Shown here: in pieces, positions 18,365 to 28,333 of the stretch | Layout of the letters: the number at the start of each line of letters is the position of its first letter | How positions within the stretch are numbered: the stretch's first letter is position 1 | Assembly: GCA_944376715.1 (NCBI GenBank) | Contig: CALWDO010000005.1 | Location: forward strand, 1-64,000 | Reading direction: 5' to 3' | Source: an uncultured Lachnoclostridium sp. | Lineage (GTDB): Bacteria > Bacillota > Clostridia > Lachnospirales > Lachnospiraceae | Length of the DNA: 64,000 bases | Position numbers and translations under genes: made by a program | Notes under the pieces: model-generated | What the model saw: the letters and a program-made list of their open reading frames with translations, nothing else | The model's database searches: none | Told to the model about the DNA's origin: nothing

Positions 18365-20953
18365 ATGGGCAAAAAATATTTACTGATATGGGCGATCTGC
18401 TGCCTGCTGATCGCGGCGGCTGGAATTGCATATCCAGTGACCAGCGCCAGATCTCAGGGACTGGAAGGAGCCAACCAGGCGAATATGGTCAGCAGGACAG
18501 AAGAGCTGACAGAAGGCAGGGTTCTGGAATTTATACTGGAGCCCCCTGCGGATACGGCGGAAGAGATCGGTTTTTTCTTCTCGTCCGGAGGATATGATTT
18601 TACGGATGGATATCTTCGTATTATGGCATATGATGGGGAAACTGTCATCGGCGGCAGAGATTTTCTCCTGTCGGAGATAGGAGAGGTACAGTTTCTTTCG
18701 GTGAAACTGGATACATCGCCGGAAGAACTGCGGGTACGCATAAGTTCGGACGCGGTTGGAAGAGGTCCTTCTCTCTGGCTCAATGAGAATACTGTGACGC
18801 CGGGAGAAGCATATTTGGATGGCGTCCGGCAGGAAAAAAGTCTTGTATATAATTTGACTTATACCGTGCAGATTCACCGTATCTGGCAGCCGCTGGCCGT
18901 TGGCACGCTTCTGCTGTTGGGGGGGATCGGAATCTATGCGGTAAATGGTTTTTCATTCCGAAGAGAAAGATTCCGGAAACTGCCTGAAGACAGAAAAGGA
19001 TTTCCCAGACCGAACCGGAGGCAGATAGCCGGATTATTCTGCATCCTGTTGCTGGGAGCGCTGCTTTTTTACTACCTGTATGATACGAGAATCCGAATTG
19101 CGCAAAATACGACAGAGCAGGTGACGATTCTGGAAGCGGACGGAGATTTGATCCCGGTAACGGAGGCCACGTCTGCGGTGAGCCAGGAGGTGAAACCGGG
19201 AGAGGATCAGCTGACCGGTCTTGGCGTGCGGTTTTATCTGGAAGATGGGGTGGTTCTGGACCAGGGAACCATGCATGCGTCCGTTACGGATCTGACGCTG
19301 GGACAAGTTCTGTGCGAGACGGATATTCAGGCGTCTCAGTTTATTTCAGGAGAATATGTGGGATTATTGTTTGAGAACTCACAAAGCGGAGTGGCAGATC
19401 ATGAGTACCGGATCGATCTGACATTCTCAGAAGAACTTTGGGACAGCGGACTGCAGATTATGAGCAGCAGCGAGGGAATCTGCGTAAAAGCATATCTGTA
19501 TTTTAATATATTCCTCAAAAGGTTCTTCTTTTTCATGTTCCTGGGAGTGGAAGCGTTTTTGTGCATTTTCTGGTATGCGGCTTTTGTGAAAAAGGCGCGT
19601 CTGGAAACGGTTTTTCTGGTGACAGTGCTGTTCTTTGGCCTTATATATAATGTGATGCTGACTCCATATATGGTGCCGGATGAAGAGAAACACATCGACA
19701 TGGCATACCGTTACAGCAATGAAGTACTGGGATACGAGTCTCTGGGAGATACTGCATGTCTGAAACGGGCGGACGATGCGGAGATGGAATTTACTTCTTC
19801 ACCATCCTTCCGAAATTACCGGAACATTTATTACGGCCTGTTTTCCGGCGTGTCCGACGACACGATGGTGGAGGCGGAGATAAACAGCAATATTGAGGGC
19901 AGCATCCTTCTGTATCTGCCGGCAGTGGCGGGGATGACGCTGGCCCGTCTTCTGGGATGGGGAACCGTTCCCATGCTTCTGCTGGCCCGTTATCTGAATC
20001 TGGCAGTATTCGCCCTTCTGACCTGGGCCGGTATGAAACGGCTTCCGTTTGGCAAGGCGACTCTTTTTGTGCTGGCGATCCTGCCGGTTAATCTGCAGCA
20101 GTGCACATCGTTTTCTCACGATGCCATGGTTCACGGCATTGTATTCTTCTATAGCTGTCTGTGCATTCAGGCGATATTTACAGAAGAGAAGATAAGCGGA
20201 CAGCAGATGGTGCTGATGGAACTGGCAGTCCTGTTTTTGATATATTGTAAAAGCGGAAGTTATTTTCCATTGGCGCTTCTGCCGCTGCTGGTCCCTGTGG
20301 CGCGCTATCGGGGCGGAAAAGAGAGATTTCTGGCCATGACCGCACTGCTGGGAATCCCGCTGGTGGGCTTCCTGATGAAAAATTTAAGTACAGTGACAGG
20401 AATTGTGACGACGACAGCGCAGAGCAGCGTGGTGGAGACCGGAGGAGGAGCGGAATATCTGACCGGTTATACGCTGGGATATTTCCTGAATGATCCGCTG
20501 GAACTGGTCTACATGCTTGCGAACACTGTTTTTGATAAAATTGGCTTTTATCTGGAGTCTCTGATCGGATATCAGCTGGGATGGGTGGAGATTGAGACTT
20601 CCATGCTGGTGGTGCTGCTGTTCTGGTTTCTGCTGTTCCTTTCGATCTGCGATACGGAGGAGAATCAGATACAGATTCGGGCAGGACAGCGCGCATGGAT
20701 GTTCCTGCTGTGCGCGGGCAGCGCGGGGCTGATCCTTCTGGGAATGCTGCTGCAGTGGACGCCTATGGGTTATGTGTCTATCGAGGGAGTTCAGGGAAGA
20801 TATTTTCTGCCGTTTATGCTGATTCTGCTGACCGCATGCAAAAATAAATGTATTCTGCTCAGGCGCAGGATCGACAGAGGAATCGTGTCTGCTGCCGTGA
20901 CAGGTCAGATTCTGACACTCATGTATGTGATAAAACAGGTGACGATGGTATAA
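18365..20953 (+). CDS. DUF2142-type polytopic membrane protein
   Basis: 862 aa. An N-terminal TM (residues 5-25) is followed by an extracellular beta-rich part to about residue 175, a TM, a second soluble part with a TM near 220, then about ten TM segments. The loop PYMVPDEEKHIDMAYRYSN carries the PDE-x-x-H block I associate with DUF2142, a GT-C-like family in surface polysaccharide clusters. Start ATG 18365 has an SD (gaggaag). The stop overlaps the next GT2 start (TAATG). I infer polyprenyl-linked sugar transfer or polymer assembly; not proven. Confidence 0.82.
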   Translation: MGKKYLLIWAICCLLIAAAGIAYPVTSARSQGLEGANQANMVSRTEELTEGRVLEFILEPPADTAEEIGFFFSSGGYDFTDGYLRIMAYDGETVIGGRDFLLSEIGEVQFLSVKLDTSPEELRVRISSDAVGRGPSLWLNENTVTPGEAYLDGVRQEKSLVYNLTYTVQIHRIWQPLAVGTLLLLGGIGIYAVNGFSFRRERFRKLPEDRKGFPRPNRRQIAGLFCILLLGALLFYYLYDTRIRIAQNTTEQVTILEADGDLIPVTEATSAVSQEVKPGEDQLTGLGVRFYLEDGVVLDQGTMHASVTDLTLGQVLCETDIQASQFISGEYVGLLFENSQSGVADHEYRIDLTFSEELWDSGLQIMSSSEGICVKAYLYFNIFLKRFFFFMFLGVEAFLCIFWYAAFVKKARLETVFLVTVLFFGLIYNVMLTPYMVPDEEKHIDMAYRYSNEVLGYESLGDTACLKRADDAEMEFTSSPSFRNYRNIYYGLFSGVSDDTMVEAEINSNIEGSILLYLPAVAGMTLARLLGWGTVPMLLLARYLNLAVFALLTWAGMKRLPFGKATLFVLAILPVNLQQCTSFSHDAMVHGIVFFYSCLCIQAIFTEEKISGQQMVLMELAVLFLIYCKSGSYFPLALLPLLVPVARYRGGKERFLAMTALLGIPLVGFLMKNLSTVTGIVTTTAQSSVVETGGGAEYLTGYTLGYFLNDPLELVYMLANTVFDKIGFYLESLIGYQLGWVEIETSMLVVLLFWFLLFLSICDTEENQIQIRAGQRAWMFLLCAGSAGLILLGMLLQWTPMGYVSIEGVQGRYFLPFMLILLTACKNKCILLRRRIDRGIVSAAVTGQILTLMYVIKQVTMV

Positions 20954-21981
20954 TGAATGAAAATGTAAGATTCAGCGTGGTGATTCCGGTCTATCAGGCC
21001 CTGGGCACGCTGGAAAGATGTGTGGCTTCCTGGCTTGGGCAATCGAGAAGTGATTTGGAACTGATTCTGGTAGACGACGGCTCCACGGATGGAAGCGGTG
21101 AAAGATGCGATGAATTAGCTGCACGCGATCCCAGAATCCGCGTAATACATCAGACAAACGCAGGAGTGTCTGCGGCAAGAAATACAGGGATTCATGCCGC
21201 GCAGGGAGAGTTTCTGCTGTTTACGGACAGCGACGATTATGTGGAATCCGCTTATCTGGAAAAGATGGCGTCCGCGCAGCAGGCGGAGAACAGCGACCTG
21301 GTATTATGCGGTTTTCATCATCTGTATGACGGGGCGGATATCAGGAAAGCGCCGGAAATATCCGGAACCTGGGAGAAGAAATCTTTTGCGGAACCGTTTC
21401 TTGATCTGTACGAAAAAAGTTATCTGAATATGCCGTGGAATAAGCTTTTTCGGAGAAAATGGCTGGGCGAGTTCGATATAAGCCTCAGCCTGGGTGAAGA
21501 TTTGCTGTTTAATCTGGAATATCTGAAAAAATGCCGGAGGATCACAGTGATTCCGGACACTCTTTGTTTTTATATACAGGAAGAGCGAAAAACGACCCTT
21601 TCTTCCAGAAAGAGGAAGGACCGTCTGGAACTTGCAAAGATGGTATGCAGGGAAACAGAGCGATTCTATGAAGGACAATGGATGGCCAAACCGGACGGAA
21701 GAATCTTTACCAGATATATGAATGAAGTTCTGGATGAATGCGAAAAACTGCCGTTGGACGGCAGCCTTAGTTTTTGGGAGAAAAGAAAATATATCCGCAG
21801 CTGTGCCAGGGATCCCTGGGTAAAGGAGAGAGGAAAGGAAGCAAAACTCTCTTTGCCGGATTACCGGATTTTATGGTTTTTCCTGAAGAGGGATATGCCG
21901 TGCACCTTGTATGCTTTATGTGTGCTTCGCCGTGCAGTGGTGATGTTTGTACATGAAATGCGCAGGAGGAGACAGAGATGA
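20953..21981 (+). CDS. Family 2 glycosyltransferase (first of three)
   Basis: 342-aa cytoplasmic GT-A enzyme. FSVVIPVYQALGTLERC, LVDDGSTDGSGERCDEL, GVSAARNTGI and the metal-binding FTDSDDYVE are all present. Start ATG 20953 shares its A with the stop of the DUF2142 gene; a longer in-frame reading from 20848 lies wholly inside that gene and is not needed. It ends with a 4-base overlap into the second GT2. Sugar donor and acceptor cannot be read from sequence. Confidence 0.92.
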   Translation: MNENVRFSVVIPVYQALGTLERCVASWLGQSRSDLELILVDDGSTDGSGERCDELAARDPRIRVIHQTNAGVSAARNTGIHAAQGEFLLFTDSDDYVESAYLEKMASAQQAENSDLVLCGFHHLYDGADIRKAPEISGTWEKKSFAEPFLDLYEKSYLNMPWNKLFRRKWLGEFDISLSLGEDLLFNLEYLKKCRRITVIPDTLCFYIQEERKTTLSSRKRKDRLELAKMVCRETERFYEGQWMAKPDGRIFTRYMNEVLDECEKLPLDGSLSFWEKRKYIRSCARDPWVKERGKEAKLSLPDYRILWFFLKRDMPCTLYALCVLRRAVVMFVHEMRRRRQR

Positions 21982-22955
21982 AACCTTTGATCAGTGTGAT
22001 TGTGCCCGTTTACCGGGTGGAAGAATTTCTGCCAAGATGTGTGGACAGTCTGCAGTCGCAGACTTATGAAAATCTGGAAATTATTCTGGTGGATGACGGA
22101 TCGCCGGACAATTGTCCGAAGATTTGCGAGAGATATGCAGCCGAGGATAAAAGAATCCGGGTTATTCATCAGGAAAACCGGGGACTGTCGGGAGCGCGCA
22201 ATACAGGAATCGACGCGGCGGCCGGAGAGTATCTGGCGTTTGTGGACTCGGATGACTATGTGGCGGAGGATTTTATTGAATCTTTGTACATGCTTATCGA
22301 GGAAACCGGCTGTCCGATAGCGCAGTGCAGATTTGCCTATGTACAGGGCGAAAAACTTCAGGTAAAGGAAAACCAGGCCTGGAAAATCTACCGGGGAGAG
22401 AGCCTGATGTCACAACTCTATGGCCCGGAAGAGGAATCCACCTGTTTTGTTGTAGCCTGGAACAAACTGTATCGGAAGGATCTGTTCGACGGTATCCGGT
22501 ATCCGGAAGGCAGGGTTCATGAGGATGAAGCGACGACGTATCGTCTGTTTCATGCGGGGAAAAAGCTGGTTTTCCTGGATCGTGCGCTGTATGGGTATTA
22601 TACGGGAAATACCGGGAGCATCACAGCGGTGTTTTCCCGGAAAAGGCTGGACTGGATGACAGCCCATGAAGAACGAATCCGATTTTTCACAGATCACGGT
22701 TATGAAAATCTGCTTCCGGCAGCGTACAGAAAACTTTGCGACGCGTGTATTACTTTTTATTTCCGCTGCACAGAGGATGTGGAAAACGCAAAGATACTGC
22801 AGGCTGACTTAAAGAAACGCCTGCGGAAATATCAGAGAGAAGGAGCGGAATTTATTTGTAAACTTTCCTGGAGGACAAGGATAGGATACTGTTTATTTCG
22901 TATCTCGCCGGGAGTCTATCGAAAAATTTTGAGCAGGATACAGGAGCCGGGATGA
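21978..22955 (+). CDS. Family 2 glycosyltransferase (second of three)
   Basis: 325 aa. LISVIVPVYRVEEFLPRCVD, ILVDDGSPDNCPKICE, GLSGARNTGID and AFVDSDDYVAEDF are present. It is closely similar at the N-terminus to the third GT2 (shared YENLEIILVDDGSPDNCPKIC-type block), so the two probably arose by duplication. ATGA overlaps at both ends place it in one transcript with its neighbours. Confidence 0.93.
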   Translation: MKPLISVIVPVYRVEEFLPRCVDSLQSQTYENLEIILVDDGSPDNCPKICERYAAEDKRIRVIHQENRGLSGARNTGIDAAAGEYLAFVDSDDYVAEDFIESLYMLIEETGCPIAQCRFAYVQGEKLQVKENQAWKIYRGESLMSQLYGPEEESTCFVVAWNKLYRKDLFDGIRYPEGRVHEDEATTYRLFHAGKKLVFLDRALYGYYTGNTGSITAVFSRKRLDWMTAHEERIRFFTDHGYENLLPAAYRKLCDACITFYFRCTEDVENAKILQADLKKRLRKYQREGAEFICKLSWRTRIGYCLFRISPGVYRKILSRIQEPG

Positions 22956-24010
22956 AAGAAAAGATCAGTGTAATAGTGCCTGTATATGGCGTGGAAAAAG
23001 TGCTGGGACGCTGTGTGGAAAGTATTCTGGCGCAGACATATGAAAATATAGAAATCATTTTGGTGGATGACGGTTCTCCGGATAACTGCCCGAAGATCTG
23101 TGACGACTACAGCAGGAAATATACCAATGTCCGTACTATACACAAAAAGAACGGAGGACTCACTTCAGCGTGGAAAGAAGGAGTACGCCGTGCGGAAGGC
23201 TCTTTACTGGGGTTCGTGGACAGCGATGACTGGATAGATCCGGATATGTATGAACGGCTGGCAGAGGCTTTGGAAGAGAAAGATGCGGACATCGCCATGG
23301 CCGGACTTGTCTTTGACTATGCGGATCCGGGATATCCTCCCCGGCGGGAGACGAACCGGATGGAAAAGCCTTTTTATGACAGGGAAAGCCTGAAAGCAAT
23401 TTTTCCGGTTTTGTTAAATGACGGGAGCTTTATCGGAAGGACGCTTCAGCCTTCCAGGGTAACAAAGCTTTTCCGAAAAGAGCTGGTAATGAAAAACCTG
23501 GATCTTTGGGATGAGAATGTGACAGTGGGAGAAGATCTGCAGATGGTTTTTGCCGCAGTACTGGACGCCCGCGGCGTCTGTGCGGTTCCGGATTTTTATC
23601 CGTATCATTACTGGTATAATGTGGACTCCATGACCGGAGGGCATGACCCGGATTATCTCCGGAAGATCAAGCTGCTCCGGGAACGGCTGGAACAGATTTC
23701 TCAGGAGAAAAGGGTATATGATTTCCGCCCCCAGATCCGTAATGATTTTTTAAGTCTGGCAATTATGGCAGTAAAAAATGAAATCTGGAGAAACCGTCAG
23801 GAGTCGTTGGGGAAGGTTCTGGCAAATGTGCGCGCCATGTGCCGTGATGCTTCTGTACAGGAAGCGCTTCGCAACCACACAATGGATCGGATAGGAATAT
23901 CCGTCAGACTCTACATTTTTATGATGAAACATGGGATGGCGTTTAGCTGTTATCTGGTCACAAAAGTGTTCTTTACTTTTTATTATCGGATCTTTTCCCA
24001 TATACAGTGA
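22952..24010 (+). CDS. Family 2 glycosyltransferase (third of three)
   Basis: 352 aa. ISVIVPVYGVEKVLGRCVES, ILVDDGSPDNCPKICDD and GFVDSDDWIDPDM are present. The usual S-A-R-N block after GGL is replaced by TSAWKEG, a change seen in some subfamilies with different substrates. It overlaps the second GT2 by 4 bases. A short gap separates it from the HAD gene. Confidence 0.92.
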   Translation: MKEKISVIVPVYGVEKVLGRCVESILAQTYENIEIILVDDGSPDNCPKICDDYSRKYTNVRTIHKKNGGLTSAWKEGVRRAEGSLLGFVDSDDWIDPDMYERLAEALEEKDADIAMAGLVFDYADPGYPPRRETNRMEKPFYDRESLKAIFPVLLNDGSFIGRTLQPSRVTKLFRKELVMKNLDLWDENVTVGEDLQMVFAAVLDARGVCAVPDFYPYHYWYNVDSMTGGHDPDYLRKIKLLRERLEQISQEKRVYDFRPQIRNDFLSLAIMAVKNEIWRNRQESLGKVLANVRAMCRDASVQEALRNHTMDRIGISVRLYIFMMKHGMAFSCYLVTKVFFTFYYRIFSHIQ

Positions 24011-24024
24011 TAAAGGAGAGAAAA

Positions 24025-24864
24025 ATGGAACGGAAATTGATATTTCTGGATATTGACGGGACAATCCTGATTCCGGGAAAGGTTGTCCGGCGGGAGGTCA
24101 TAGAAGGGCTCAGAAAAACCCGGAACCGCGGACACCAGATTTTTATCTGCACAGGAAGGGCTGTATCGGTATTGCCCGCGGAACTGGATGATCTGACATG
24201 GGACGGGGTAATCGCCAGCGCCGGGAGCGATATCTGGATCCATGGACAAAATGTCTACCGTGGTTCTCTGGAGGTGGGACAGATCCGGAAAGCCTGCGGA
24301 CTTCTGGAAAAGATGGGAGCGGTTTATGTATTGGAAGGATACGACCATATGTATGTATGCGGCTTTGGAAGAAAATTATTGCTGGACCAGATATCTCCTG
24401 AAGATATAAACCCTGAAATGGCACGGTGGAGGCAGTTTTTCCGACAGAAGAAGAATGTACGAAGTTATGAAGAATGGGAACCGGAGCAGACGCCTATTCC
24501 CAAGGTGACTTTTATGCTGTGGGGAAAGAAAAAGCTGGAGCAGCTGGAAGCAGAACTAAGAAATGATTTTTATATGGCGCTCTTTCAGACAGAATCCGGA
24601 GATTTTTTTAATGGTGAATTGATTTCACTGAAAGACAATAAAGGAACTGCAATCCGGCGGACGGCGGACCTTCTGAATGCGGATATTAAAGATACCATAG
24701 CGTTTGGGGACAGCATGAATGATTATCAGATGATTGAAGCGGCGGAAGTGGGAGTCGCCATGGGAAACGCAGATGAGAAAGTAAAAGAGATCGCTGACCG
24801 GGTCTGCGAGTCTGTGGAAGAAGACGGAGTGATCCGGGAGCTGGAGAGGATGGGAATTATTTAA
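24025..24864 (+). CDS. Cof-type HAD-IIB family phosphatase
   Basis: 279 aa. Motif I DIDGTIL near the N-terminus and motif IV GDSMNDYQMIEAAEVGVAMGNA-type region at the C-terminus mark a Cof/YidA-like HAD phosphatase, usually acting on sugar phosphates or flavin-type substrates. ATG 24025 was chosen for its AAAGGAG SD; an in-frame ATG at 24007 has none. It is last in the GT2 operon and converges on cotH with an 8-base overlap. Confidence 0.9.
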   Translation: MERKLIFLDIDGTILIPGKVVRREVIEGLRKTRNRGHQIFICTGRAVSVLPAELDDLTWDGVIASAGSDIWIHGQNVYRGSLEVGQIRKACGLLEKMGAVYVLEGYDHMYVCGFGRKLLLDQISPEDINPEMARWRQFFRQKKNVRSYEEWEPEQTPIPKVTFMLWGKKKLEQLEAELRNDFYMALFQTESGDFFNGELISLKDNKGTAIRRTADLLNADIKDTIAFGDSMNDYQMIEAAEVGVAMGNADEKVKEIADRVCESVEEDGVIRELERMGII

Positions 24865-26284
24865 AGGCCTGCGGGTTCTCCTCGGGGAGATATACCCGCA
24901 GGCATTCGTTTACCATTTCCGGCGCTTTCAGGAGATTGCTTTTAAATTTTTCAATCATCAGACCGCGATCTTCAAGAGTAATATAATCTGCCTCCGATAC
25001 CGGATCACTGAAGACGGAATATTGCAGATAGGTGGAGAATGCTGCCGACTGAAAGTCATAGGCGATCTCATCCAGTATTTTGGCTTCTTCTTTCGCAAAT
25101 ACTCCCTCTATAGATTCCATGTAAAAAGCGTTTTTTTCCATCTCACGGACGATATCCTTGAAGCGCTGCCGCCATTCGGAATTTTCCATCAGACTGCGGA
25201 ACAGATTGTAGTTATCGTCAGTCTGTACCAGATTCCGGAAGGTAACAGCGATGAAGTCCGGAGAAGAACCTACCCAGTCCAGGTCAAAGAGAAAGAAACG
25301 CCAGCGTCCGTCCTGGTATGGAAGTCCATTATCCTGGCAGCGCCAGACCATCAGATTATTGTCTGACCAGTCCCCGTTGGCAAGTAAAAGATTGACGGCA
25401 TAGTATCGAAGACATTGTTCTACATCCAGTTGACGTTCTATTTCCGCAGCAATTTCAGGGTCACTGGCGTCTGAATTTTGCACGAATGTGACAAAACTAA
25501 GATATTTTTCCAATACTTCCGGATGAGACTGTATGCCGGATTTTTCTTCTTCAAAGACGGACACCAGCTCGATTTGATCTTTGTCTTCGATATTGTATAA
25601 TTCTGATAAAGCGTTATCTGTTTTAGCCGGCATAAGGAAATAGGTTCCCTGATAGACGCCGTTAAGATAAAAAGCGGCAGGAACGGTGGGCGAAGAGTCG
25701 ATGATTCCGGCTTTTTGTGCCAGCGCATATCCTATACTGTTGTGTATGCCGGTGGAATCTGCATTCAGACGGACTGCGTGAAGGATAAAGGAACTATATT
25801 CATTGATAGATGTTTCAGAGCCGTCAACAGTAGTCCTGCCGCCCCAGAGGTCGTAGGTAAAAGTGGGGAATGCTTTATCATAATCATCCCGTGCAATGAT
25901 GCGGAAGGACTTCCTGAGGGCAGTCCGGGATGCTGTACCACTGACTCGGATCCCGGCCTTTTGCGCGATCAGGGTGTTCCCATTCCGGTCATAGACAAAC
26001 AACTGTATGGGGCGTTCGCTTTCTAAACCGCGCATCTGATACAGGTCAGATATGATGCCGGTTCCGTCTCCATAGAGATCTGCATGGTCGGCACGCACAG
26101 AAACTACCAAAGTAGAGAATTCACGACTGGCAAAAAGTGAATCCTGCCATGGATCATAGAGCGGTTGTTCACTGACCGGGGCAGGGGGAAGAGATTCGGC
26201 GGCACGCAGGCTGGAAAACCGACATAGAAGGAGAAGGAGTGCGGACATAGATATTAATGATAAAATGTGTATTTTTCTGGTCAT
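24857..26284 (-). CDS. CotH kinase family protein (exported)
   Basis: 475 aa. An N-terminal signal peptide (about residues 6-27, ending LRAAES) implies export. The CotH fold is seen in YFLMPAKTDNALSELYN, the NGDWSDNNLMVW block and FFLFDLDW. CotH proteins are atypical kinases; Bacillus CotH phosphorylates coat proteins in spores, while exported relatives in Clostridia occur with surface polymer genes. The gene stands alone on the minus strand between two surface-glycan gene sets, so either a coat or an envelope role is possible. Confidence 0.87.
   Translation of the reverse strand: MTRKIHILSLISMSALLLLLCRFSSLRAAESLPPAPVSEQPLYDPWQDSLFASREFSTLVVSVRADHADLYGDGTGIISDLYQMRGLESERPIQLFVYDRNGNTLIAQKAGIRVSGTASRTALRKSFRIIARDDYDKAFPTFTYDLWGGRTTVDGSETSINEYSSFILHAVRLNADSTGIHNSIGYALAQKAGIIDSSPTVPAAFYLNGVYQGTYFLMPAKTDNALSELYNIEDKDQIELVSVFEEEKSGIQSHPEVLEKYLSFVTFVQNSDASDPEIAAEIERQLDVEQCLRYYAVNLLLANGDWSDNNLMVWRCQDNGLPYQDGRWRFFLFDLDWVGSSPDFIAVTFRNLVQTDDNYNLFRSLMENSEWRQRFKDIVREMEKNAFYMESIEGVFAKEEAKILDEIAYDFQSAAFSTYLQYSVFSDPVSEADYITLEDRGLMIEKFKSNLLKAPEMVNECLRVYLPEENPQAFK
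24866..24904. terminator. Strong stem-loop between convergent HAD and cotH genes
   Basis: GCCTGCGGGT (24867-24876) pairs perfectly with ACCCGCAGGC (24894-24903). Inside it TCTCC pairs with GGAGA around TCGG. It follows the HAD stop and lies in the last codons of cotH, so it probably ends transcripts from both sides although the T runs are weak. Confidence 0.6.
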
Positions 26285-26389
26285 TTGTAAGTTGCGAGTC
26301 GGAGCAAATCACGACGGAAAAGGGTGGAATTTTCGAGTGGCGGATGATATGATAATTATACATAATTATTAAGAAAATGTAAATGAAAG

Positions 26390-26412
26390 GTAAAGGCAGA
26401 ATTCTATCTGCC
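26390..26412 (+). repeat. Short inverted repeat upstream of the DUF6020-type gene
   Basis: AGGCAGAATTCTATCTGCCT region: AGGCAGA pairs with TCTGCCT. It lies in the 144-base divergent gap between cotH and the membrane protein gene, 17 bases before the start. It could be an operator or leader stem. Confidence 0.4.
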
Positions 26413-26428
26413 TAGAGGATGCGTATAT

Positions 26429-28330
26429 ATGTGGAAAAAACTGGGAAAAGGTATCGCGGATCAGAAGAACTGGATCTTTGCAGTTTTTGCCTGTTTCGCG
26501 CTAATGGTTTCGCTGAATACGGATCTTGGCGAGATCAGTGCGGAAGCGGCGGCAGGCGGTTTCTGGAACCTGTTGGCGTGCAATATTAAAAAGCTGGAGT
26601 ATCTGCTTCCGGTATTCAATTACCGGGACGCGCTGCTGGCTTTTTTCGTCTTCTTCTTTTTCCGGAAATCCGGGGAATTCTGGGATGCACAGATTTCGAG
26701 ATGGGCCTACCGGATCCCGGCAGCGCTTACCGGTTTCTTCCTGGTGTTCGGGTACAGCTTCCGGTATACGAACTCCTGGGATCTGATTTTTATGGATACG
26801 TTTCATCTAATGGTATCGGTATTGATGATCATCGGCTATTATTTTTTGTTTGCCCGCATATACAGCCAGTTCCTTTACCGGGTCTGCAGAATGGCTTCTG
26901 AACGCGGTGTAAATGCAAGACCGTGGAAAGTAACGGAGTGGATCTTTGAAAAACATGCATTCTGGGGCGCCTTCCTGGTGATCCTGTTATTTTGGATGCC
27001 ATACATCCTGGCAAAGTTCCCGGGAGCCGCCATGCCGGAAACATTGGCGGAGATGCGGCAGTTTTACTGGAACGAGATCAATAACTATTATCCTCCTCTG
27101 CATACGGTAATCATGAGCCTGATCATGCAGCTGGGCAATCTGATCCATTCGTATACGCTGGGATTCTTTTTAAATCTGGTACTGCAGCTGGCGCTGCTGT
27201 TGTCAGCGTTTTCCTATGGATTTGTCCTGATGAAAAGATGGAAAACGCCGTACGCAATCCGGTACGCGTCTCTTGCCATTATCTGTATTGTGCAGTTTTT
27301 CCCGATGGAGTCCACGATTGTGGAGAAAGATGTCCCATATACTGCATGCGTGATCTTCCTGGTATTGCTGCTCTACGAACTGGTGAGGACGATTCGCGCG
27401 GGCGGGGAATATTCCTGGAAAAAAGTCACCGGCATGGTTCTGGTCTGCATGGGAGTTGCCTGCAGCCGGAATGAAGGCTTCTATTTAATACTGGTATCCG
27501 GCATTGCCATGGCGGTGTATGTGTTCCGGCTTTTGTGGACCAGAAACCGGACGAAATGCATTCGGATTATGGCGGCGGTTTTGCTTCCAATCCTGCTTTT
27601 TGCGGGATACCAGAAGATTCTGCTTCCGGCCTGCGGGGTAGAGGATAACGGGCCGAAGGAGGCCCTGTCCATTCCTTTTCAGCAGACAGCGCGTTATGTG
27701 CGGGATTATGGAGATGAGATCTCCGAAGAAGATGCGGCGATCATAGCCAGGGTTCTGGATTATGAGAATCTGGCAGAACTGTATGACCCGATCACTTCAG
27801 ATCCGGTAAAATACACCTATCATGCAGAAACCACCGGAGAATTGCTGGACTATTTTGGAGTATGGTTCCGGCAGCTGCTGAAGCATCCGGGAAATGCGGT
27901 AGAGGCTACGATGAATAACGCCTACGGATGGTTTTATCAGGAAGGGTATGCCCACAATTATCTGATGACGCCTACGATTGACGGGCAGGAGATCCGCTGG
28001 GAGATAAAACAGCCGGAAAAACTTGCCGGTGTGCGGCAGGTAATGGAGCGTGCAGCGAAACTGCTGTCCCGGGTCCCTGTAGTCAACTGGTTTGAAAATG
28101 CCGGTTTTGTATCCTGGATGATGATCCTGGCTGTGACGGTGTGGATTGGTTCCGGGCGGAAAAAATATCTGTTGTCCGTGCTTCCTCTTCTGGTGGCGCT
28201 GCTGGTATGCGTGGCGTCTCCCACGTTTAATTACCAGGTTCGGTATATCATGCCGGTGATGTTCTGCATTCCTTACTTGCTGCCGATGGTATTGCAGAGC
28301 CTGACGGAAAAGCCGGAACGGGAGCAGTAA
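26429..28330 (+). CDS. DUF6020-type large membrane protein (first paralogue)
   Basis: 633 aa with about 12 hydrophobic segments. A soluble stretch around residues 405-545 holds EALSIPFQQTARYVRDYG and NAYGWFYQEGYAHN. It is clearly homologous to the protein at 57846: both have a Y-P/H-PLHT block in the TM half (NNYYPPLHTVIMSL here) and the same EALS-x-Q-T-R-Y soluble block. I recall the family as DUF6020; function unknown, probably envelope glycan related (a GT-C-like topology). It runs convergently into the split deacetylase gene with a 3-base gap. Confidence 0.78.
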   Translation: MWKKLGKGIADQKNWIFAVFACFALMVSLNTDLGEISAEAAAGGFWNLLACNIKKLEYLLPVFNYRDALLAFFVFFFFRKSGEFWDAQISRWAYRIPAALTGFFLVFGYSFRYTNSWDLIFMDTFHLMVSVLMIIGYYFLFARIYSQFLYRVCRMASERGVNARPWKVTEWIFEKHAFWGAFLVILLFWMPYILAKFPGAAMPETLAEMRQFYWNEINNYYPPLHTVIMSLIMQLGNLIHSYTLGFFLNLVLQLALLLSAFSYGFVLMKRWKTPYAIRYASLAIICIVQFFPMESTIVEKDVPYTACVIFLVLLLYELVRTIRAGGEYSWKKVTGMVLVCMGVACSRNEGFYLILVSGIAMAVYVFRLLWTRNRTKCIRIMAAVLLPILLFAGYQKILLPACGVEDNGPKEALSIPFQQTARYVRDYGDEISEEDAAIIARVLDYENLAELYDPITSDPVKYTYHAETTGELLDYFGVWFRQLLKHPGNAVEATMNNAYGWFYQEGYAHNYLMTPTIDGQEIRWEIKQPEKLAGVRQVMERAAKLLSRVPVVNWFENAGFVSWMMILAVTVWIGSGRKKYLLSVLPLLVALLVCVASPTFNYQVRYIMPVMFCIPYLLPMVLQSLTEKPEREQ

Positions 28331-28333
28331 ATA

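Noticed and set aside
16987..18372. 461-codon minus-strand open frame opposite cdaR
   Set aside because: Mirror frame of a well-supported gene, His/Arg/Cys-rich composition typical of antisense reading, and it runs across the cda terminator.
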